64,000 bases of DNA. Source: Siphonodentalium dalli (taxonomy: Eukaryota > Mollusca > Scaphopoda > Gadilida > Siphonodentaliidae). The translations under genes and the position numbers were made by a program. The DNA is taken from contig CP136066.1 of the NCBI GenBank assembly GCA_032622095.1, positions 199,662,978-199,726,977 on the forward strand. Reading direction: 5' to 3'. This document shows, one piece after another, positions 56,808 to 64,000 of this stretch; position 1 is the first letter of the stretch, and every line of letters starts with the position of its first letter. Below the pieces are notes generated by a model. It did no database searches. It saw only the letters and a list, made by a program, of their open reading frames with translations, and was not told the DNA's origin.

Positions 56808-58590
56808 TATATGTGCGCAGCAACATTTCGTTTAAACTAAGAATATTTAGCCAATATATAGCACCATGAACAGAGGAGCAACTGGAAATTTCTTTGAAAC
56901 ATCTATATCTTCATGGAGATATGATAGCCAGGTGTCCTCGAGATCTTAGTCCAACCCACTAGATTGATTGATACATCTCAATATGTAAAACCCAATTATC
57001 ATCTTTTATCGAACTAATGTGTTTATGATGTTCATGTATCATATTATAACGTCTAATGTATACGCAGTTGTAAATAAATAAATACTTCACTATTGGTGGA
57101 ACGGATTAATCGCGATAAACAGAATGACAATTGACAAGGTGAGCCACTACTTATATTCCCTGACTGTAATAATCATGTTTTGTGATGCTATTTGAATATA
57201 CAATTTATGAGAACACGTATAACACTAAGCAAGAGCATTCTCTATTCCCAACTAATATCCACAGCACACATTAACCTGGGCAACGCGGGGTAACCCTGGT
57301 AGTATACTATATAATCGAAATTATTTATTGTTATGGGCGAACACATGTAATTATCATACTTGTTAAGTTTATCGCCTATTATTATGTAATATAATTTAAT
57401 TACTGCTGTGTATATGAAATGAACAATGATTAATGTGATATTCAAAGTTGTGTACATATTGCATATACGTTTTGCTTGTTTCACTGTTATGCCCAATCTT
57501 CTCAGATTTGAGGGAATCATTATTTCCTGTCGTTTCTAAAAGTTGTAGACATAAACGATTGGAAATTCTCACGCATAATATGCACAGGGTATATTTTTGG
57601 TATTTTATTCGTCCAGAAACTCAACTTATGTTGTGTTATCTTGAGTTTAGCTCACTGGAACCAGCATTACCATGTTGGTTGGCTTATGTTGTCGTTACCA
57701 TAAACAAAAATTCACAAGTACTTCTGTTGTTGTTTGTCAATTTACAATATAAATACACTTTATTCTCCCAGCCAATGTACTCAATATAACACAACATGAG
57801 TTGAGTTTATGGACGAATAAAATACCAAAAATATGAATATTATGCATGAAAATCGATTACTTCTGTAATTGACAGTCGCACAACATAAATATGTATATAG
57901 TTTGTGCAACAAGAAATTTTCTGTCTAATTATATAAACCACTTCTGAAACGAAAACGCCCAGGACATTTGCCTCGTTCGTTCTGTTTCTATAACCGTTGA
58001 TTATATAACTTTATAGTGATAGTATATCAGCTTTTTGCGCACCAGGTCAAACACAAGTCATTTGTTCAGTTGTTGTGACATACTTCCAAAACACAAAGCT
58101 GGGGATCAAACCTTCCGCCCGCGATTGCGCAAATATAACCTGGTTGGCTCTCGGACTAATCGGTATCAATGGCAAGCGTAAATTCCCTGGTTAAGTGATC
58201 ATGCTATAATGCTATCCTGTCGGTTGGTCCTGCTGATTTACCTGTGACGTTGGAGGGGAAATTTATGCGGCCGTTAAGAAAAAATACCATTGTTTCTATG
58301 TAATTGTCATTTGATTATTTTAAGATATTTGTATAATCTGAACGAATAGAAAGGTCATTAGCTGTATAAATTATTCAAGGACAAATCAATTGAAAATCTG
58401 TTAATAATCGCTGGGTTGGCAGTATAGTAAACCGATCATAGTGACTCTCAAAACGAGCAGCCACCATCGAAATTATTTAGAATATAGTGCCTATATTTGT
58501 TCTTGAAATATTGTGTCACGCTTACACTGACGTTCCCCGAGACATCTAAAATGACAATTGAGAAAATTAGCGGCACATATTATCAACATA
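56808..58590. other. Mostly featureless AT-rich sequence
   Basis: Apart from the inverted repeat at 57583-57846, I see no gene, TIR or tandem array that can be supported. Confidence 0.4.
57583..57846. repeat. Spaced inverted repeat
   Basis: Arms TTTTTGGTATTTTATTCGTC + CAACTTATGTTGTGTTAT and their complement at 57779-57840, with ~110 bp between. The left arm continues into TCTTGAGTTTAGCTCACTGG, which also appears at the break of the truncated tail-exon copy near 53840-53876. Confidence 0.65.
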
Positions 58591-58599
58591 AGTTTTCCC

Positions 58600-59330
58600 C
58601 GCCAATTTCATAGCTAAGTCAGCAGGACCCTCCAACATCATAGCCAAGTCAGCAGGAACCGTTAGCATCAGCAGATTAGCAGGACCACACATCAGCAGGA
58701 CCCGCCAGCATCATATACAAGTAGCAGATTAGCAGGGTCCGCCAGAACCATAGCTAAGTTAACAGAGCGCTAGTATCAGCAAATTAGCAGGACCCGTTAG
58801 CACCATTGCTAAGTCAGAAGGAATCAACAGCATCGTATCAGATTATCAGAATCCGCCAGCATCATAGCTAGGTCAGGAGGACTCGACAACATCACAGCTT
58901 AGTCAGCAAGACCAGCCAGCAGCATAGCTAAGTCAGCAGGACCCACCTACACCATAGGTCAGTAGGATACACCAGCATCTTCGCTAGATCAGCAGAACCC
59001 GCCAGCAGCGCCATACCTAAGTCAGCAGGACCCGCCATCAGCATAGCTGTGTCAACAAGACCGGCCAGCATCACAGCTAAGTCAGCATGATCCGCCAGCA
59101 CCATTGCTAAGTAAGCATGACCCACCAGCATCATATCTAAGTCAACAGGATCCGCTAGCGTCAGCATATTTGCAGGACCCGCGAGCATCATAGGTAAGTC
59201 AGCAGGACCCGTCTGCACCATATCAAAGTCAACAGGCCCCAACAGCATCATATCTGAGTCACCAGAATTCCACCAGCATCACAGCTAAGTCACCAGAATT
59301 CCACCAACATCATTACAGCTTATCAGGACC
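58600..59330. repeat. ~30-bp minisatellite (CATAGCTAAGTCAGCAGGAC)
   Basis: Over 20 drifted units of CATAGCTAAGTCAGCAGGAC + CCGCCAGCAT. A 107-codon minus-strand frame through it encodes a decapeptide-like repeat (GPADLAMMLA variants). There is no splice or start evidence for a gene. Confidence 0.8.
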
Positions 59331-59339
59331 ACTTGAAGA

Positions 59340-61030
59340 TAGTGTATCTCTTCCTTGGACTTGTATGGATTCGGGGGTATACACAACTAACTTTCATTCC
59401 GAGAGAACATGCATTTAGCTTCTGTTACAAGGAAATACTATTTTCTCCAATTATTATATATGAACCGGGACAGAGCATGTGAATATTTAAGAACACCATT
59501 TGTTATTATTAGTAATAGTAATTAGTAATTTGAAAAGCAAGTTTACTCAAAATGTGAGCAATACCATCATTTATCTCGTGTGTGATTCGTAATAATAGTT
59601 TGAATAATGATACTATTTCAACAATGAATTCACGATTTTCAAAGAACAAAATGAATACATATATCAAGAAGAATAGGAACCAACCGGTAGGAGCGAGCAT
59701 ATGGTGAATACATGCTCATAACACACTGTCGATGTTTAATTTTATTACAAGAACTGGTATGATTGATCATATGGTGAATACATGCTAATAACGTACCATC
59801 GAGGGTTGGTTATATCAACCTAAAAACCATGATAGCAAATGGAGTCGTTCCTTGTTTGAGGATTTGAACATAATAAAGATGGGATATCTCTTGCCTGAAC
59901 AAAGTGTATAGATTGAATACAATGTTTTGTTGCAGGAAGTACTGCCTCAAAGAGATAGAGCATATATATCTACGAGTGGGACATGCAATGTCTGAAAACA
60001 ACACTTACCTGTTTCATCGTCCTATAGGAACATATCCAGCGATGATATACCCGGATAATCTACGTACATGCGGTGTCTGTTCACGCTATATCGACAACAT
60101 TCGTCTGTATTACAAACTCGCATAAATCTAGTATTCAGATCAAGCCATAAACCAAACTTGTCAGTCATCTAACTGATCGTCTATGCTAATAAACACGTTA
60201 CAACAGCTATACGGTGTGGCTTTCCTGATAAACGTAGGATTATCGAAGCGAAACAACTCTATTACTTTACCGATGGTGGGTTTTAGAGTTGTGGGCCTAT
60301 TGCGGTTTCACGAGAAATCGTAAAAAGCGGACACATTTCACTCAGATTGCATGGAATAGAACTACTCGCTCCACCACTCGGTTTAACGTAAACCACAAGC
60401 TGTCAATGTTACCGACAATCTACCATTCTACCAAAAATGACCCACGAAAATGAATGAAAAACGAAACATTGCCTATGCATCGGATATATGTAATTGATAC
60501 TGAATTCCAACAATAACATATCTGCACATCCTTGTTAACACCGACTATTGTTAACGCATTTCGTTTCGTTCGTTTTTTGTAACGTAAAGGTGTTTTACTC
60601 AGGCACAATATGTGCAACATGAGAACATGATTAAACTATATTCTATATGCAGAAACAACACAAATAAGCATCATCACCATTCCCATCATCACCGTCATCA
60701 TAGTCTACGTCACCATCGCGGTCGTCATAGTCTACGTAATCATCGCCGTCATCGTTGTCTACGTCACCATCGCCGCCACTATTAGTAGCATAACCGCCAT
60801 CAGTGCCGTTGTCAGAGTGCTAATTTTTGGACAATTATTTCATTGTTTATCTACATTTGTTTGACTGTATCCGATGTGTGGTTCGTTTCTATAGTTAGGT
60901 TCGTTTCTTTGTTAGATTATGCTTTCTCGCAATTCCAACCTTTTCTTTGTTTTATTAATCAGCTGGCTTTTCATATGCAACTTGTCAATTCTCGCCCAAG
61001 CACGTATTCTAAACTTTACTTTGAACAATG
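59340..61030. other. Mostly featureless AT-rich sequence
   Basis: It includes two short direct repeats (CATATGGTGAATACATGCT at ~59699 and ~59770) and the 60660-60800 minisatellite. No coding region supported. Confidence 0.4.
60660..60800. repeat. Short ATC/GTC-rich minisatellite
   Basis: Units GTCATAGTCTACGTCACCAT and variants, about 30 bp, three to four copies. The minus strand would read as Asp/Gly-rich. No evidence that it is coding. Confidence 0.6.
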
Positions 61031-61039
61031 AACAAGCAG

Positions 61040-61560
61040 TCGCAGACGGCGGTATCCCCCGCTGAATTGTGCAGTTGGGGACTGCATTCCCAATAATGTT
61101 TGCGTTCTCAGTATGTGCTAAACAAGAGGTGGGATTTTGTCAAAAATCCTGTCTTGCGAACTCATTTTAGGTACTGACATTTGTGGAAATTAGCCATGTA
61201 GCGTCGTCCGTTTGCACCAAAAATAATAAACAAAGTCCAATAACTCTGCTGAAAATATCCGACCGGACCTGGTTTGCGAACTCGTTCTAGATACTGGTCA
61301 TGTGAACTCATATACCAAATATCTTTGAATCCATTGAGATTTGTGGAAATGAGCCATGTGACGTCGTCTATTTGCTATTTGGTAAATTCGACAAAAATAA
61401 TAAACAAAGTCCAATAACTCCGGTAAATATATCCGACCGGACTTGGCTTGCGAACTCATTCTAGGTAATGGTCAGGTGACTCTTACAAATTCGGGACGGA
61501 CGGACGGAATCCATTCCTATATTCCCAGCAAATTTTCAATTTGGCGGGGGATAATTATTT
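61040..61560. repeat. Dispersed repeat with ~185-bp internal duplication
   Basis: The blocks AAATAATAAACAAAGTCCAA and ATCCGACCGGAC followed by GCGAACTC occur twice. The ends GACGGCGGTATCCCCCGC and GGCGGGGGATAAT are partly inverted, and GGACGGACGGAATCCATTCC is typical of lophotrochozoan repeats. Confidence 0.6.
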
Positions 61561-62380
61561 GTCAAACTGTTAATGCCACTGTGGTGATCGGATGTTTTAT
61601 AATGCAAATCTGTTAATCGAATCCCGCGTCGTTAATTCACACCTGTGCATGCTTTATATATAAGAATTTGTAAAACTGTGTTATGATTTTTTATGTTCCG
61701 GAACTCCGCCGTTCAGTAACTTCCACGTATTACAACCGGTGTTCCGATTGTTGTGTGGACCGCTTCCAACTCTACCGGAATGTCCGTATGTGTCTATTGT
61801 AGAAATTCCCCAGAAAGACTCAACCTTGATTCAACCCGAACTCAGCTCTACTAAACCGTCCTCAACATTTTACCACACCGTGGGCCAATATTTATAAACA
61901 TAACTTTCCCCACTGTAGCAATAAAATAGTTACACGTACATGTACGTGTGGTTAGACATGGCTACTATCAATTAAATGGACATAATTATATGGTTATAAA
62001 CGAGAGTTTCCATGGTCACGCCCGCATATATAATGTTCATTTTGTTTTCACTATTTTGATGTGAATGTTTTTAAATAACTAATTTGAACAAGAACATTCT
62101 CCATTGCTATATTTTTACGCAGCACCAAGACAAATCTCTCATCAGTGTGGTTTTGGACACCGATTTCTCCAAAGTATTGGACATTTGTGGATTGTATGTT
62201 AATAAATTGAGTTGACGCCAAGTGATGAGTATAGGTGAGAATGTTGATCAAATTGTAACTTTATTAATTGTAAGCGATTATTAAATGGTCCGATTCAACT
62301 CTGTGGGGACAGTAACTGACTGAGCACAGTTGAATATATATACAATCACAATATATATATGCCATCAACACGTACTCTAA

Positions 62381-62802
62381 TATGTGACCCGCCATATCAA
62401 ATCCAGTCGTAAGTCGGGATTTTTTTTACCCTGTGCCAATGCATTCTCTTATATATAAGAGAATGCATGGCCTAACAATTTTTTACAATTTTAATAATGG
62501 TTTCTTGTATTCTTTAACAATTTTATAATTTCACCCATACAGAGCCCCAGACAAACATGAGCAGACGACATTCTTCTATATATGTGTGGGGCTCCCTTCA
62601 GGGTAATGGATGTTTTTTATTTTATGTCCTAAAAATTGTAAGAAACATTTATTTTTTAAAAATGATAAAAAATTGTTAGGCCAATGCATTCTCTTATAAA
62701 TGGGAGGCGACCTATGGTCGACTCGCATATATAAGAGAATGCATTGGCACAGGGTAAAAAAAATCCCGACTTACGACTGGATTTGATATGGCGGGTCACA
62801 TA
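62381..62802. mobile_element. TIR element with TATGTGACCCGCC ends and hairpin cores
   Basis: The left end TATGTGACCCGCCATATCAA continues through AGTCGTAAGTCGGGATTTTT and is mirrored exactly at the right, giving ~65-bp TIRs. Inside are two copies of the TGCATTCTCTTATATA hairpin core seen in TTAA-type elements, plus a small GAGCCCC...GGGGCTC hairpin. Flanking TA suggests a mariner-type target. Confidence 0.75.
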
Positions 62803-63226
62803 TAGTACTAACGATCATTGTGAAAAAAGTTGTTAATCGCCGCTGTAGGTATGAAGGCACGCTGTATGTATATAAACGTTTTCCATACGTCATATGAACG
62901 GCAAAGTAATATACCTACAGCGGGGACTACAATACTCGTGTCATTGTATGAAAATATAGTTCCAAGTTGACACGATAATTAGCAAAACGTTAGTTATACT
63001 TCCATAACTATGTGATATTACGTGACATCTGTGATATGATGTCACCAAAATTGTGTTATCATATATTCCAATAGCCTTGTATACACTTTCACAATTCCCT
63101 CATGTGTCATATCCCTTCACCGGGTAACAGTATAATAATGTACTGAGTTCCAGCGGGGACCACGGAGGGTTGAACTGTAGACGATGTTTTTCGATGTTTT
63201 AAGTTCTAACTTTCTAATATTATTCT

Positions 63227-63945
63227 TATCGGTAGGATCATGGTATAACAAAATACACACGTACATGTAGTGTTTCTGAATACCAAATTTACACCACTCG
63301 TAGGATTGATGATTGGTTCTATTTGACATAACATTAATTAGCAAACGGTGATTCGAGAATATCTTTAGGTAACGATCTGGTCTTCCATAGTTCAAGAGTT
63401 TCAATATGCTAATTAAAGTGAATATTTTTCTCGCCTTTTCATTGGTTTAAATTGACACACCCCTTTTTCGCGGGAATTTCTAATTGCCTTTGTTAATTTC
63501 TTCATTATATTGATATTTTCCTCAGAGGCTACAAGTTTGAAAACTTTCCCACCCTCCCATCCCAATCAGAGAAATTTGATGTCTTTCCTACATTGCGGGC
63601 GGGTTGAAATAAATCGAATGAATGTTGATGTGTACAGTGTTGTCTGCCATGTGTTTTGTCCATGCATGGCTATGTACTATTTATTAACTTGCATGTTTGT
63701 CTTGAATTAATTTATGTTCTGTTATGAGAATGAATTTTGTACATGTAGTTTCAATAGAAAATATATTGCGTCTAATTAAATTAATAATTTAAGAATAATT
63801 TTATTTTTCCTCGAACCCTTGGCTAATTTACCAAACTAGCTAAATATTGTGCGGTTAATCACCAATCCCAGTCGTGGTGTAAATGTGGTATTCAGAAACA
63901 CAACGTGTGTATTCTATATTTTACTACATCATCAGTATATGTGTA
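63227..63945. repeat. Inverted repeat near the window end
   Basis: 63227-63345 (GTGTTTCTGAATACCAAATT; CACCACTCGTAGG) is complementary to ~63825-63945 (TGGTGTAAATGTGGTATTCA; GAAACACAACGTG). About 480 bp of unique AT-rich sequence lies between. Confidence 0.6.
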
Positions 63946-64000
63946 GACACAACTTGGCGGTTCAAATTATCTATGCCCGTTTAAAGTGATGCGAAACACT

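Noticed and set aside
57448..57789. 113-codon frame with hydrophobic stretches as a small membrane protein
   Set aside because: It overlaps an inverted repeat and has no splice or domain support.
63117..63404. 95-codon minus-strand frame with W/C residues resembling an Ig-like fragment
   Set aside because: It overlaps one arm of an inverted repeat whose other arm is at 63825-63945. The Trp/Cys spacing is not convincing.

Overview
This is an AT-rich, intron-bearing animal (metazoan) nuclear window. Genes are split by introns with consensus GT/AG junctions, and most of the sequence is repeats, MITEs, LINE fragments, minisatellites and one satellite block. Very frequent ACATGTA-type words and a dispersed 'GAGCTATTGCCATGGGTTG / GTTATGCCCC' repeat are what I associate with lophotrochozoan, especially molluscan, genomes. 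That taxonomic call is an inference and is weak. There are no bacterial-type operons, CRISPR arrays or confident tRNA genes.

Region 1 (1-7 kb) holds repeats only: inverted-repeat elements, a LINE 3' fragment, and a tandemly duplicated ~0.3 kb unit that was later hit by two DNA elements (4472-6048 and 6401-6743). The undisturbed copy of each target survives next door. Region 2 (7.1-21 kb) is the most interesting part. A divergent gene set shares one short intergenic promoter region near 10.14-10.79 kb. On the minus strand is a 3-exon gene for a 138-aa coiled-coil protein. On the plus strand is a 3-exon gene for an SGNH/GDSL-type hydrolase with a basic tail, followed by an uninterrupted 988-codon TNP2/CACTA(EnSpm)-like transposase. 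I read this as the gene complement of one large autonomous DNA transposon.

Region 3 (21.0-31 kb) has a 2.2-kb satellite with two alternating monomer types and higher-order structure, then many MITEs and minisatellites. Region 4 (31-54 kb) contains a convergent pair of related single-pass membrane protein genes. The plus-strand gene has its transmembrane exon at 31.1 kb and two alternative-looking tail exons at 42.2 and 43.5 kb. The minus-strand gene has a Thr-rich mucin-like exon at 51.3-51.9 kb, a transmembrane exon at 48.7 kb and a tail exon at 47.6-47.9 kb. Both use the same intron phases (1 before the TM exon, 2 after). The plus gene's 11-kb intron is filled by a TIR element carrying a decayed LINE, and by a second LINE split by a 2.2-kb repeat array. 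A truncated copy of the minus gene's tail exon lies at 53.9-54.0 kb.

Region 5 (54-64 kb) is almost entirely repeats: degenerate tandem arrays, a 30-bp minisatellite and more hairpin MITEs.

A window-wide pattern is the abundance of non-autonomous elements bounded by TTAA (at least six terminal types) and of one palindromic 'core' that recurs inside elements with different ends. Gene models are mine, built by reading splice junctions and phases; none is confirmed by transcripts or database searches.
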